From positions 179,110 to 243,109 of the forward strand of contig NZ_SMNQ01000009.1 in assembly GCF_004353505.1 (NCBI RefSeq): 64,000 bases of DNA. Reading direction: 5' to 3'. The position numbers and the translations under genes were made by a program. The notes beneath the pieces were generated by a model. It saw nothing but the letters and a program-made list of their open reading frames with translations. It was not told the origin of the DNA and made no database searches. Below, one piece after another: positions 31,618 through 40,222 of this stretch. Source of the stretch: Streptomyces sp. WAC05374 (GTDB lineage: Bacteria > Actinomycetota > Actinomycetes > Streptomycetales > Streptomycetaceae). Numbering within the stretch: the first letter of the stretch is position 1; every line of letters starts with the position of its first letter.

Positions 31618-33045
31618 CTACCGCTTGGCGGTGGCCCAGGCGCGCTGGATCACCAGGTCGGCCTTGACCTCGGCCAACTGCGTGGCGACGGCGGAGGGGG
31701 CGGTGCCGCCCCGGCCGCTGCGGGAGGCGAGCGCGCCGGGCACGTCGAGGACCGTGCGGACCTCGGGGGTGAGGTGCTCGGAGATCTTGGCGAACTGCTC
31801 GTCGGTGAGCTGGTCCAGCTCGATGCCGTGCGCCTCGCACTCCTTGACGCACTCGCCCGCGACCTCGTGCGCCACCCGGAACGGCACGCCCTGCCGGACC
31901 AGCCACTCGGCGATGTCGGTCGCGAGGGAGAAGCCGGCCGGGGCGAGCTCCTCCATCCGCTCACGGTTGACGGTGAGCGTGGCCATCATTCCGGTGAAGG
32001 CGGGCAGCAGGACCTCGAGCTGGTCGCAGGAGTCGAAGACCGGCTCCTTGTCCTCCTGGAGGTCGCGGTTGTAGGCCAGCGGCAGGGCCTTCAGGGTGGC
32101 CAGCAGCCCGGTCAGGTTGCCGATCAGGCGGCCCGACTTGCCGCGCGCCAGCTCGGCGATGTCCGGATTCTTCTTCTGCGGCATGATCGACGAGCCGGTG
32201 GAGAAGGCGTCGTGCAGGGTCACGAAGGAGAACTCCTTCGTGTTCCAGATGATGATCTCCTCGGCGATCCGGGAGAGGTTCACGCCGATCATCGCGGTGA
32301 TGAACGCGAACTCGGCCACGAAGTCGCGCGACGCCGTGCCGTCGATCGAGTTGCCCGCGCTGCCGTTCTCGAAGCCCAGGTCCTGCGCGACCGCCTCCGG
32401 GTCGAGCCCGAGCGACGAACCGGCCAGGGCGCCGGAGCCGTACGGGGAGACCGCCGTCCGCTTGTCCCACTGGCGCAGCCGCTCCGCGTCCCGGGACAGC
32501 GACTGCACATGGGCCAGCACGTGGTGGGCGAAGAGCACCGGCTGGGCGTGCTGGAGGTGCGTACGCCCCGGCATGGCGACGTCCGGGTGCGCCTCGGCGA
32601 GGCCCACGAGCGCGTCCTGGAGGTCGGCGAGGAGCCCGCCGATGATCCGGGCGTGGTCGCGCAGGTACATCCGGAACAGCGTGGCGACCTGGTCGTTGCG
32701 GGACCGGCCCGCCCGCAGCTTGCCGCCCAGGTCGGGGCCCAGCCGCTCCAGCAGGCCGCGCTCCAGCGCGGTGTGGACGTCCTCGTCGGCGATGGTGCCC
32801 ACGAAGGCGCCCGAGGCGACGTCCGCCTCCAGCGCGTCCAGGCCCGCCAGCATGCGCGTCAGCTCGTCCTCGGTGAGCAGCCCCGCCTTGTGGAGCACGC
32901 GCGCGTGGGCGCGGGAACCGGCGATGTCGTACGGCGCCAGGCGCCAGTCGAAGTGCACGGACGCCGACAGCTTGGCCAGCGCCTCGGCGGGACCGTCGGC
33001 GAAACGGCCGCCCCAGAGCCGGACGTCACCGTTGTTGCTGCTCAA
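31618..33045 (-). CDS. argH: argininosuccinate lyase
   Basis: A 475-residue enzyme with a TTG start (TTG AGC AGC AAC) preceded by GAGGAG. ArgH cleaves argininosuccinate to arginine and fumarate, the final step of arginine synthesis. Diagnostic motifs: LWGGRFADGPAE near the N-terminus, AGRSRNDQVATLFRMYLRD at about 113, GRTHLQHAQPVLFAHH at about 160 and the fumarase-superfamily signature GSSIMPQKKNPD at about 280. It lies 86 bases downstream of argG on the same strand, with a hairpin between. Confidence 0.96.
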   Translation of the reverse strand: MSSNNGDVRLWGGRFADGPAEALAKLSASVHFDWRLAPYDIAGSRAHARVLHKAGLLTEDELTRMLAGLDALEADVASGAFVGTIADEDVHTALERGLLERLGPDLGGKLRAGRSRNDQVATLFRMYLRDHARIIGGLLADLQDALVGLAEAHPDVAMPGRTHLQHAQPVLFAHHVLAHVQSLSRDAERLRQWDKRTAVSPYGSGALAGSSLGLDPEAVAQDLGFENGSAGNSIDGTASRDFVAEFAFITAMIGVNLSRIAEEIIIWNTKEFSFVTLHDAFSTGSSIMPQKKNPDIAELARGKSGRLIGNLTGLLATLKALPLAYNRDLQEDKEPVFDSCDQLEVLLPAFTGMMATLTVNRERMEELAPAGFSLATDIAEWLVRQGVPFRVAHEVAGECVKECEAHGIELDQLTDEQFAKISEHLTPEVRTVLDVPGALASRSGRGGTAPSAVATQLAEVKADLVIQRAWATAKR

Positions 33046-33076
33046 CTCTGCTCCTCGGGAGGGTGGGGATGTGCGA

Positions 33077-33113
33077 CCGCCTCCCCTTCCACCGGACGGG
33101 GACGGGGAGGCGG
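33077..33113 (-). terminator. hairpin between argG and argH (terminator or attenuator)
   Basis: CCGCCTCCCC and GGGGAGGCGG form a 10-bp stem with a 17-nt loop in the 86-base space between argG and argH. It could reduce readthrough or simply stabilise RNA. Confidence 0.5.
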
Positions 33114-33131
33114 CTGTCGAACGAGTCGTGA

Positions 33132-34325
33132 TTACGCGAGGTCACGCTTGGCGGCGATCTTCGCCGACAGGGCGAAGATGTCGATGAAGCCCTGCGCCTT
33201 GGACTGGTCGAAGGTGTCGCCCGAGTCGTACGTCGCCAGGTTGAAGTCGTACAGCGACTCCTCGGACTTCCGGCCGGTGACGACCGCGCGGCCGCCGTGC
33301 AGGGTCATCCGGATGTCACCGGTGACGTGCTGGTTGGCCTCGTTGATGAAGCCGTCCAGGGCCCGCTTGAGCGGGGAGAACCACAGACCGTCGTAGACCA
33401 GCTCGCCCCAGCGCTGCTCGACCTGCCGCTTGTAGCGGGCCAGCTCGCGCTCGACGGTGACGTTCTCCAGCTCCTGGTGGGCGGTGATCAGCGCGATGGC
33501 GCCGGGCGCCTCGTAGACCTCGCGCGACTTGATGCCGACCAACCGGTCCTCGACCATGTCGATCCGGCCGATGCCCTGGGCGCCGGCCCGCTCGTTGAGC
33601 TGCTGGATCGCCTGGAGGACGGTGACGGGCTTGCCGTCGATGGCGACCGGGACGCCTTCCTTGAAGGTGATGACGACCTCGTCGGCCTCGCGCGGGGTGG
33701 CCGGGTTCGAGGTGTACTCGTAGATGTCCTCGATCGGCGCGTTCCAGATGTCCTCGAGGAAGCCGGTCTCGACGGCCCGCCCGAAGACGTTCTGGTCGAT
33801 GGAGTACGGCGACTTCTTGGTGGTCGCGATCGGCAGCTCCGCCTTCTCGGCGAAGGCGATGGCCTTGTCGCGGGTCATCGCGTAGTCACGGACCGGGGCG
33901 ATGCACTTCAGGTCCGGGCCGAGCGCCTGGATGCCGGCCTCGAAGCGGACCTGGTCGTTGCCCTTGCCGGTGCAGCCGTGGGCGACGATCGAGGCGTCGT
34001 GCTTCTTGGCGGCGGCGACCAGATGCTTGACGATCGCGGGGCGGGAGAGCGCCGAGACCAGCGGGTAGCGGTCCATGTAGAGGGCGTTGGCCTTGATCGC
34101 CGGGAGGCAGTACTTGTCGGCGAACTCGTCCTTGGCGTCCGCGACCTCCGCCTCGACCGCACCGCAGGCGAGCGCGCGCTTGCGGATGACGTCCAGGTCC
34201 TCGCCGCCCTGGCCGACGTCCACGGCGACGGCGATGACCTCGGCACCCGTCTCCTCGGCGATCCAGCCGATGGCGACGGAGGTGTCCAGTCCGCCCGAGT
34301 AGGCGAGTACGACGCGCTCGGTCAC
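33132..34325 (-). CDS. argG: argininosuccinate synthase
   Basis: A 397-residue enzyme that joins citrulline and aspartate with ATP to form argininosuccinate. The start is GTG at 34325 with AAGGAG 7-12 bases upstream. The N-terminal PP-loop ATPase motif is VLAYSGGLDTSVAIGW at about 6-21. Other marks: HGCTGKGNDQVRFE at about 115, APVRDYAMTRDKAI, and the C-terminal MTLHGGRAVVTGR. Length is normal for the bacterial short form. An ARG-box-like palindrome overlaps its promoter region, so ArgR repression is likely. Confidence 0.97.
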   Translation of the reverse strand: MTERVVLAYSGGLDTSVAIGWIAEETGAEVIAVAVDVGQGGEDLDVIRKRALACGAVEAEVADAKDEFADKYCLPAIKANALYMDRYPLVSALSRPAIVKHLVAAAKKHDASIVAHGCTGKGNDQVRFEAGIQALGPDLKCIAPVRDYAMTRDKAIAFAEKAELPIATTKKSPYSIDQNVFGRAVETGFLEDIWNAPIEDIYEYTSNPATPREADEVVITFKEGVPVAIDGKPVTVLQAIQQLNERAGAQGIGRIDMVEDRLVGIKSREVYEAPGAIALITAHQELENVTVERELARYKRQVEQRWGELVYDGLWFSPLKRALDGFINEANQHVTGDIRMTLHGGRAVVTGRKSEESLYDFNLATYDSGDTFDQSKAQGFIDIFALSAKIAAKRDLA

Positions 34326-34341
34326 GGGTTTCTCCTTACGG

Positions 34342-34370
34342 TGCATTCACTGACAGGTATAACTATGCAG
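34342..34370 (-). promoter_or_regulatory. putative ARG box (ArgR operator) upstream of argG
   Basis: TGCATTCACTGACAGG then TATAACTATGCAG form an imperfect inverted repeat bounded by TGCAT and ATGCA, 17-45 bases before the argG GTG. Paired 18-bp imperfect palindromes of this kind are the ArgR sites of Streptomyces and E. coli. Not tested here. Confidence 0.6.
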
Positions 34371-34483
34371 AGCGCCGTATGTTTTGTCAACGCCGGGCCG
34401 AGGGGACGGCAGCGGGCGGGGAAGAGGGCTGTTCGGCCGTGCCCGGGGAGCGGCCCGCGGGCGCGGCGCATACGGTCCGGGGC

Positions 34484-35170
34484 ATGCGCCTCGGTCTCGC
34501 CCTCGCGGCCCTGCTCCTGACGCTCACCCCCGTCGACCGGCCCCCGCTGCCCGCGCGGATGGCCGACACGGGCGGAGGTACACAACTGATCACGGCCGTG
34601 GCACCGCACGCCCGGGCCACCACCGGGAGGGTGACGTGGTGGGACCGCCGCGACGGGCGGTGGGTGAAGGCGGGGTCGGCGGTGGCGCGGTTCGGGGCGA
34701 ACGGCCTGGTGGAGGGGGTGCGGCGGCGCCAGGGCACGTCCACCACACCGGCGGGGCTCTACCCGCTGCCGTACGCCTTCGGCCTCGGCCCGGCCCCGGC
34801 GGGCACGGCCGTGCGGTACCGCCGGGTGACCCGCGACTCCTGGTGGTGCCAGGACAACCGGTCGCGGGCGTACAACCGCTGGGTGGAGCGCCTGCCCGCC
34901 GACTGCCGTGCGGCACAGGCCGAGCACCTCGTCACGTACGGGCGGCTGTACGCCCACGCGCTGGTGGTCGGCTTCAACTACGACCGCCCGGTGCGCGGGC
35001 GCGGCGCCGGCATCTTCCTGCACGTCAAGGGGCGTGGCCCGACCGCCGGTTGCGTGGCCGTGCCGGCGGGCGCGATGCGGCGCATCCTGGCGTGGGCCAG
35101 GCCCCGGCACCGGCCGCACATCGCGATCGGCACCAGCGCGGGCGGCCGGACGGCGATCGAGCGGTACTGA
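34484..35170 (+). CDS. secreted L,D-transpeptidase (YkuD fold)
   Basis: A 228-residue exported protein. I use the ATG at 34484 because a signal peptide begins there (MRLGLALAALLLTLTPVD); the long upstream frame is not plausible. The YkuD catalytic domain is visible: GVRRRQGTSTTPAGLYPL early, HALVVGFNYDRPV, and HVKGRGPTAGCVAVP, where the Gly-x-Thr-x-Gly-Cys supplies the nucleophilic Cys. These enzymes make 3-3 peptidoglycan cross-links. Here the domain lacks the usual Ig-like partner and the mature protein is mostly catalytic. It sits between argG and argR on the opposite strand. Confidence 0.85.
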   Translation: MRLGLALAALLLTLTPVDRPPLPARMADTGGGTQLITAVAPHARATTGRVTWWDRRDGRWVKAGSAVARFGANGLVEGVRRRQGTSTTPAGLYPLPYAFGLGPAPAGTAVRYRRVTRDSWWCQDNRSRAYNRWVERLPADCRAAQAEHLVTYGRLYAHALVVGFNYDRPVRGRGAGIFLHVKGRGPTAGCVAVPAGAMRRILAWARPRHRPHIAIGTSAGGRTAIERY

Positions 35171-35183
35171 GGCCGCCCGGTGG

Positions 35184-35720
35184 CTAGCGCTCCTTCTGTG
35201 CCAGCCGCAACAGGTGGTCGGCGAGCGCCTGGCCGCCCGCGGGGTCGCGGGAGATGAGCAGGAGCGTGTCGTCACCCGCGATGGTGCCGAGGATGGCGTG
35301 CAGTTCGGCCTGGTCGATGGCCGAGGCGAGGAACTGGGCGGCGCCCGGCGGCGTACGCAGCACCACCAGGTTGGCGGACGCCTCGGCGGAGATCAGCAGC
35401 TCGCCGGAGAGGCGGCGCATCCGCTCCTCCTTGGCCGACTCGCCGAGCGGGGCCTGCGGGGTGCGGAAACCGCCCTCGCTGGGCACCGCGTAGATCAGCT
35501 CTCCGCCCGTGTTGCGGATCTTCACCGCGCCCAGCTCGTCGAGGTCCCGGGAGAGCGTCGCCTGGGTGACGCTCAGCCCGTCGTCGGCGAGGAGCTTCGC
35601 GAGCTGGCTCTGGGAGCGCACCGGCTGCCGGTTGAGGATGTCCACGATCCGGCGGTGGCGTGCGGTGCGGGTCTGCGGAACGGACGGCCCCCCGTGCTCG
35701 AGGTCCTGCGCGTCGGTCAT
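35184..35720 (-). CDS. argR: arginine repressor ArgR
   Basis: A 178-residue arginine-responsive repressor with a conserved winged helix-turn-helix. The N-terminal segment holds ARHRRIVDILNRQPV and LLADDGLSVTQATLSRDLDELGAVKI. The C-terminal hexamerisation and arginine-binding region is LVVLRTPPGAAQFLASAIDQ and GTIAGDDTLLLISRD (acidic pair). ArgR would bind the ARG boxes before argG and argC when arginine is abundant. It is the distal gene of argCJBDR, 7 bases after argD. Confidence 0.96.
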   Translation of the reverse strand: MTDAQDLEHGGPSVPQTRTARHRRIVDILNRQPVRSQSQLAKLLADDGLSVTQATLSRDLDELGAVKIRNTGGELIYAVPSEGGFRTPQAPLGESAKEERMRRLSGELLISAEASANLVVLRTPPGAAQFLASAIDQAELHAILGTIAGDDTLLLISRDPAGGQALADHLLRLAQKER

Positions 35721-35727
35721 CGTCGTC

Positions 35728-36924
35728 TCATTCTCCGGCTCGTCCTTCCCCGTTCACGCTGCTGAGGACGCCGGGCAGGGCCCGGAGGAAGGCGTCCGCC
35801 TCGCCGTCACCGATGATCAGCGGCGGCATGAGCCGTACGACATCGGGGGCGGGCGCGTTCACCAGGAGGCCGGCGTCCTGAGCCGCCTGCTGCACCTGGG
35901 GTGCGAGGGGCTCGGTGAGCACGATACCCAGCAGGAGGCCCGCGCCACGGACGTGGGAGACCAGCGGATGGTTCAGGGCGTCGATTCCCTCGCGCAGCTT
36001 CTCGCCGAGGCGCTTGACCTCGTCGAGCGCGGAACCGGCGGCGAGCGTGTCGAGTACGGCGAGTCCGGCGGCGCACGCGACGGGGTTGCCGCCGAAGGTG
36101 GTGCCGTGGTGGCCGGGCCCCAGCAGGTCGGCCGCCGCCCCGAAGGCGACGGTCGCGCCGATGGGCAGGCCGCCGCCCAGGCCCTTGGCGAGCGTGACGA
36201 TGTCCGGGTCGACGCCGTGCGCCTGGTGCTCGAACCAGTGGCCGCACCGTCCGATGCCGGTCTGCACCTCGTCGAGCACCAGCAGGGTGCCGGTGGCGCG
36301 GGTGATCTCGCGGGCGGCCTTCAGGTAACCGGGCGGCGGGACGACGACGCCGTTCTCACCCTGGATGGGCTCGATGACGACCAGGGCGGTGTTCTCGGTG
36401 ACGGCCGCGCGCAGCGCCTCCGCGTCCCCGTACGGGACGTGCGTGACGTCCCCGGGCAGCGGCAGGAAGGGCTCCTGCTTGCCGGGCTGGCCGGTGAGCG
36501 CGAGGGCGCCCATGGTCCGGCCGTGGAAGCCGCCGGTCGTGGCGACCATGTGCGTCCGACCGGTCAGGCGGCCGATCTTGAAGGCGGCCTCGTTGGCCTC
36601 GGCGCCCGAGTTGCAGAAGAAGACCCGTCCGGGGCGGCCGAAGAGCTGGAGCAGCCGTTCGGCGAGGGCGACCGGCGGCTCGGCGACGAACAGGTTCGAG
36701 ACGTGACCGAGGGAGGCGACCTGGCGGGACACCGCCTCCACGACGGCCGGGTGGGCGTGGCCGAGGGCGTTGACGGCGATGCCCCCGACGAAGTCGAGGT
36801 ACTCGGTGCCGTCCGCGTCCCAGACCCTGGCGCCCTCACCGCGTACGAGGGGGAGCCGGGGCGTGCCGTAGTTGTCCATCAGCGCGCCCCGCCACCGCTG
36901 CGTCAGGTCTTCGTTGCCGGTCAT
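35728..36924 (-). CDS. argD: acetylornithine aminotransferase
   Basis: A 398-residue PLP class III aminotransferase that converts N-acetylglutamate semialdehyde to N-acetylornithine with glutamate as donor. Marks: DFVGGIAVNALGHAHP at about 44, FFCNSGAEANEAAFK at about 100, LDEVQTGIGRCGHWF at about 216, the PLP lysine in TLAKGLGGGLPIGA at about 245, and TTFGGNPVACAAGLAV. The ATG start overlaps the argB stop by 4 bases (ATGA), so translation is coupled. Followed after 7 bases by argR. Confidence 0.96.
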   Translation of the reverse strand: MTGNEDLTQRWRGALMDNYGTPRLPLVRGEGARVWDADGTEYLDFVGGIAVNALGHAHPAVVEAVSRQVASLGHVSNLFVAEPPVALAERLLQLFGRPGRVFFCNSGAEANEAAFKIGRLTGRTHMVATTGGFHGRTMGALALTGQPGKQEPFLPLPGDVTHVPYGDAEALRAAVTENTALVVIEPIQGENGVVVPPPGYLKAAREITRATGTLLVLDEVQTGIGRCGHWFEHQAHGVDPDIVTLAKGLGGGLPIGATVAFGAAADLLGPGHHGTTFGGNPVACAAGLAVLDTLAAGSALDEVKRLGEKLREGIDALNHPLVSHVRGAGLLLGIVLTEPLAPQVQQAAQDAGLLVNAPAPDVVRLMPPLIIGDGEADAFLRALPGVLSSVNGEGRAGE

Positions 36925-37820
36925 GATTCCCCCTGTCCGTCCGGCACGACCATCGTGCCGATGCCCTCGTCGGTGAAGATCTCCAGCAGGATGGAGTGCT
37001 GCACCCGCCCGTCGATCACGCGGGCGGTGGTGACGCCGTTGCGCACGGCGTGCAGGCAGCCCTGCATCTTGGGGACCATGCCGCTGGAGAGCTCGGGCAG
37101 CAGCTTCTCCAGTTCGGTGGCGGTGAGGCGGCTGATGACCTCGTCGCTGTGCGGCCAGTCCTCGTAGAGGCCCTCGACGTCGGTGAGGACCATCAGGGTT
37201 TCGGCACCCAGCGCCGCAGCGAGTGCCGCAGCCGCCGTATCAGCATTGACGTTGTAGACATGTCCGTCGTCCTGGGAACGGGCGATCGACGAGACGACCG
37301 GGATGCGGCCGTTGTCCAGCAGTGCCTCGATGGCACCGGTGTCGATCGAGGTGATCTCACCGACGCGGCCGATGTCGACGAGTTCGCCCTCGATACGCGG
37401 CCGGTGCTTGGTGGCGGTGATGGTGTGGGCGTCCTCGCCGGTCATGCCGACGGCGAACGGGCCGTGCTCGTTGAGCAGCCCCACGAGTTCGCGCTGGACC
37501 TGTCCGGCCAGCACCATCCGTACGACGTCCATGGCGTCCTCGGTGGTGACCCGCAGACCGGCCTTGAACTCGCTGATGATGCCGTGCCGGTCCAGCGCCG
37601 CGCTGATCTGCGGGCCGCCGCCGTGCACCACGACCGGCCGGAGGCCGGCGTGGCGGAGGAAGACGACGTCCTGGGCGAAGGCGGCCTTCAGCTCCTGGTC
37701 GACCATGGCGTTGCCGCCGAACTTGATGACGACGGTCTTGCCGTGATGGCGCGTCAGCCAGGGCAGCGCCTCGATGAGGGTCTGCGCCTTGGGCAGGGCG
37801 GTGTGCTTGCGAGTGCTCAT
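36921..37820 (-). CDS. argB: N-acetylglutamate kinase
   Basis: A 299-residue amino-acid kinase that phosphorylates N-acetylglutamate. The ATG at 37820 overlaps the argJ stop by 4 bases. Motifs: VVIKFGGNAMVD at about 30-41, PVVVHGGGPQISAALDRHGI at about 65 and the nucleotide region YNVNADTAAAALAAALGAETLMVLTDVEG. Actinobacterial ArgB is usually feedback-inhibited by arginine. It is part of the tightly packed argCJBDR operon. Confidence 0.96.
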   Translation of the reverse strand: MSTRKHTALPKAQTLIEALPWLTRHHGKTVVIKFGGNAMVDQELKAAFAQDVVFLRHAGLRPVVVHGGGPQISAALDRHGIISEFKAGLRVTTEDAMDVVRMVLAGQVQRELVGLLNEHGPFAVGMTGEDAHTITATKHRPRIEGELVDIGRVGEITSIDTGAIEALLDNGRIPVVSSIARSQDDGHVYNVNADTAAAALAAALGAETLMVLTDVEGLYEDWPHSDEVISRLTATELEKLLPELSSGMVPKMQGCLHAVRNGVTTARVIDGRVQHSILLEIFTDEGIGTMVVPDGQGES

Positions 37821-38968
37821 GAGGAGTAGGCGCTGTTCTCGTGGACGTAGTCGGCGGTGAGGTCGTTGGTCCAGATGACGGCGGACGCGGAGCCGGCGGC
37901 GAGGTCGGCGGTGATCCTCACCTCGCGGTAGCGCATGTCGACGAGGTCGCGGTCCTCCCCCACGGAGCCGTTCTTGCAGACCCAGACGCCGTTGATGGCG
38001 ACGTTGAGCCGGTCGGGCTCGAAGGCGGCCCTCGTGGTGCCGATGGCGGACAGGACACGGCCCCAGTTGGGGTCCTCGCCGTGGATGGCGCACTTGAGGA
38101 GGTTGTTGCGGGCGATGGAGCGGCCGACCTCGACGGCGTCGTCCTCGCTCGCCGCGTTGACCACCTCCACGCGGATGTCCTTGGACGCGCCCTCGGCGTC
38201 GCCGATGAGCTGGCGGCCGAGGTCGTCGCAGACCTTCGTCACGGCCTCGGCGAAGTCCGCGTACGCGGGGGTCACGCCGGACGCGCCGGAGGCCAGGAGC
38301 AGGACGGTGTCGTTGGTGGACATGCAGCCGTCGGAGTCGACCCGGTCGAAGGTGACGCGGGTGGCGTCGCGCAGCGCCTTGTCGAGCGCCGGGGCGTCGA
38401 CGTCGGCGTCGGTGGTGATGACGACGAGCATGGTGGCGAGGCCGGGGGCGAGCATGCCCGCGCCCTTGGCCATGCCGCCGACGGTCCAGCCGTCCTTGCC
38501 GACCACGGAGGTCTTGTGGACGGTGTCGGTGGTCTTGATGGCGATGGCGGCCTTCTCGCCGCCGTGCTCGGACAGCTCCTTCGCGGCCTTCTCGACGCCG
38601 GGCAGCAGCTTGTCCATGGGCAGCAGGACGCCGATGAGGCCGGTGGACGCGACGGCGACCTCGCCGGCGCCGATGTCCAGCACCTCCGCCACCTTCTCGG
38701 CGGTGGCGTGGGTGTCCTGGAAGCCCTGGGGGCCGGTGCAGGCGTTGGCGCCACCGGAGTTGAGGACGACGGCGGTCAGCTCGCCGGCCTTCAGCACCTG
38801 CTCGGACCAGAGCACGGGCGCGGCCTTGACGCGGTTGGAGGTGAAGACGCCCGCGGCGGCGCGGCGCGGCCCGTTGTTGACCACGAGGGCCAGGTCCGGG
38901 TTGCCGTTCGCCTTGATCCCGGCGGCGATGCCCGCGGCCGTGAATCCCTTTGCTGCCGTGACGCTCAC
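37817..38968 (-). CDS. argJ: bifunctional ornithine acetyltransferase / N-acetylglutamate synthase
   Basis: A 383-residue ArgJ with GTG start overlapping the argC stop by 4 bases (GTGA). ArgJ recycles the acetyl group from N-acetylornithine to glutamate and, when bifunctional, also uses acetyl-CoA. The autoproteolysis site is MLAPGLATMLVVITTD (cleaved before Thr in AT-ML) at about 190. Neighbouring marks are KAAPVLWSEQVLKAG, SGGANACTG and the C-terminal HGEDPNWGRVLSAIG. Its presence means the acetyl cycle needs no separate argA or argE. Confidence 0.95.
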   Translation of the reverse strand: MSVTAAKGFTAAGIAAGIKANGNPDLALVVNNGPRRAAAGVFTSNRVKAAPVLWSEQVLKAGELTAVVLNSGGANACTGPQGFQDTHATAEKVAEVLDIGAGEVAVASTGLIGVLLPMDKLLPGVEKAAKELSEHGGEKAAIAIKTTDTVHKTSVVGKDGWTVGGMAKGAGMLAPGLATMLVVITTDADVDAPALDKALRDATRVTFDRVDSDGCMSTNDTVLLLASGASGVTPAYADFAEAVTKVCDDLGRQLIGDAEGASKDIRVEVVNAASEDDAVEVGRSIARNNLLKCAIHGEDPNWGRVLSAIGTTRAAFEPDRLNVAINGVWVCKNGSVGEDRDLVDMRYREVRITADLAAGSASAVIWTNDLTADYVHENSAYSS

Positions 38969-39993
38969 GGTGCGACTCCTGTCGTGGAAAGCCCGGTCTC
39001 CTCGGGGAGGCCGAGGGCGATGTTCATGCTCTGCACCGCGCCGCCGGCGGTGCCCTTGGTGAGGTTGTCGATGGCGCTGATCGCGATGATGCGGCCCGCC
39101 GCCGGGTCGAGGGCGACCTGCACCTGAACGGCGTTGGAACCCTGGACGGACGCCGTCGCGGGCCACTGGCCCTCGGGCAGCAGGTGGACGAACGGCTCGT
39201 CGGCGTACGCCTTGGCGTAGGCGGCCCGGACGTCCTCGGCCGTGGTGCCCGGCTTCGCCCTGGCGCTGCACGTGGCGAGGATGCCCCGTGCCATGGGGGC
39301 GAGGGTCGGCGTGAAGGAGACGGTGACCGGCTCACCGGCGACCGCGGAGAGGTTCTGCATCATCTCGGGGGTGTGGCGGTGGCCGCCGCCGACGCCGTAG
39401 GGGCTCATGGAGCCCATGACCTCGGAGCCGAGCAGGTGCGGCTTGAGCGCCTTGCCCGCGCCGGAGGTGCCGGTGGCGGCGACGATCACCGCCTCCGGCT
39501 CGGCGAGCCCGCCGGCGTACGCGGGGAAGAGCGCGAGCGACACGGCGGTGGGGTAGCAACCGGGCACCGCGATGCGCTTGGACCCCTCCAGCGCGGCGCG
39601 GGCGCCCGGCAGCTCGGGGAGGCCGTAGGGCCAGGTGCCGGCGTGCGCGGAGCCGTAGAACGCCTCCCAGTCGGCCGCGTCCTTCAGCCGGAAGTCGGCG
39701 CCCATGTCGACGACCAGCACGTCGTCGCCGAGCCGCTCGGCCACGGCGGCCGACTGGCCGTGCGGCAGCGCGAGGAACACCACGTCGTGACCGGCGAGGG
39801 CCTCGGGCGTGGTGGGCTCCAGCACCCGGTCGGCGAGCGGCAGCAGGTGCGGCTGGAGCGCGCCGAAGGTCTGCCCGGCGTTGGAGTGGCCGGTCAGGGC
39901 GCCGATCTCGACCCGGGGGTGGCCGAGGAGCAGACGGAGCACCTCTCCTCCCGCGTACCCGCTCGCGCCCGCCACTGCTGCTCGTACTGCCAT
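38965..39993 (-). CDS. argC: N-acetyl-gamma-glutamyl-phosphate reductase
   Basis: A 342-residue NADPH-dependent reductase. Motifs: VAGASGYAGGEVLRLLLGHP (dinucleotide fold) at about 6-27, FLALPHGQSAAVAERL, and VPGCYPTAVSLALFPAYAGG with the catalytic Cys at about 146. A second conserved region is GGGHRHTPEMMQNL. First gene of argCJBDR, with 4-base overlaps through argD. The promoter region contains two ARG-box-like palindromes at 40012-40047. Confidence 0.96.
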   Translation of the reverse strand: MAVRAAVAGASGYAGGEVLRLLLGHPRVEIGALTGHSNAGQTFGALQPHLLPLADRVLEPTTPEALAGHDVVFLALPHGQSAAVAERLGDDVLVVDMGADFRLKDAADWEAFYGSAHAGTWPYGLPELPGARAALEGSKRIAVPGCYPTAVSLALFPAYAGGLAEPEAVIVAATGTSGAGKALKPHLLGSEVMGSMSPYGVGGGHRHTPEMMQNLSAVAGEPVTVSFTPTLAPMARGILATCSARAKPGTTAEDVRAAYAKAYADEPFVHLLPEGQWPATASVQGSNAVQVQVALDPAAGRIIAISAIDNLTKGTAGGAVQSMNIALGLPEETGLSTTGVAP

Positions 39994-40011
39994 CGGACCC
40001 TCCTCGTCGAT

Positions 40012-40047
40012 GGCATGACTATACGCAGCCTTGCAGTTTTATGCAAA
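40012..40047 (-). promoter_or_regulatory. putative double ARG box upstream of argC
   Basis: Read on the minus strand: TTTGCATAAAACTGCAAG, one base, then CTGCGTATAGTCATGCC. These are two adjacent 18-bp imperfect palindromes, the classic paired layout for an ArgR hexamer, 19-54 bases upstream of the argC ATG. The divergent STAND NTPase gene starts about 175 bases on the other side. Confidence 0.7.
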
Positions 40048-40222
40048 GCCCGAGCCGGGAGGCCGGACGGCGCGGCGGGCCGGTCACGTGCCCGCGCGCT
40101 CTGGTGCGGGGTCCGCCCTCCGAGGCACATTGGTACCGCTGCGTGCAGCGTGCACCGCAAGGTGGTGCCTTGTCGACCAAGGGGGGCGGGATGGCGGTGG
40201 TTCCGCGGGAGCCGGGCGGAGC

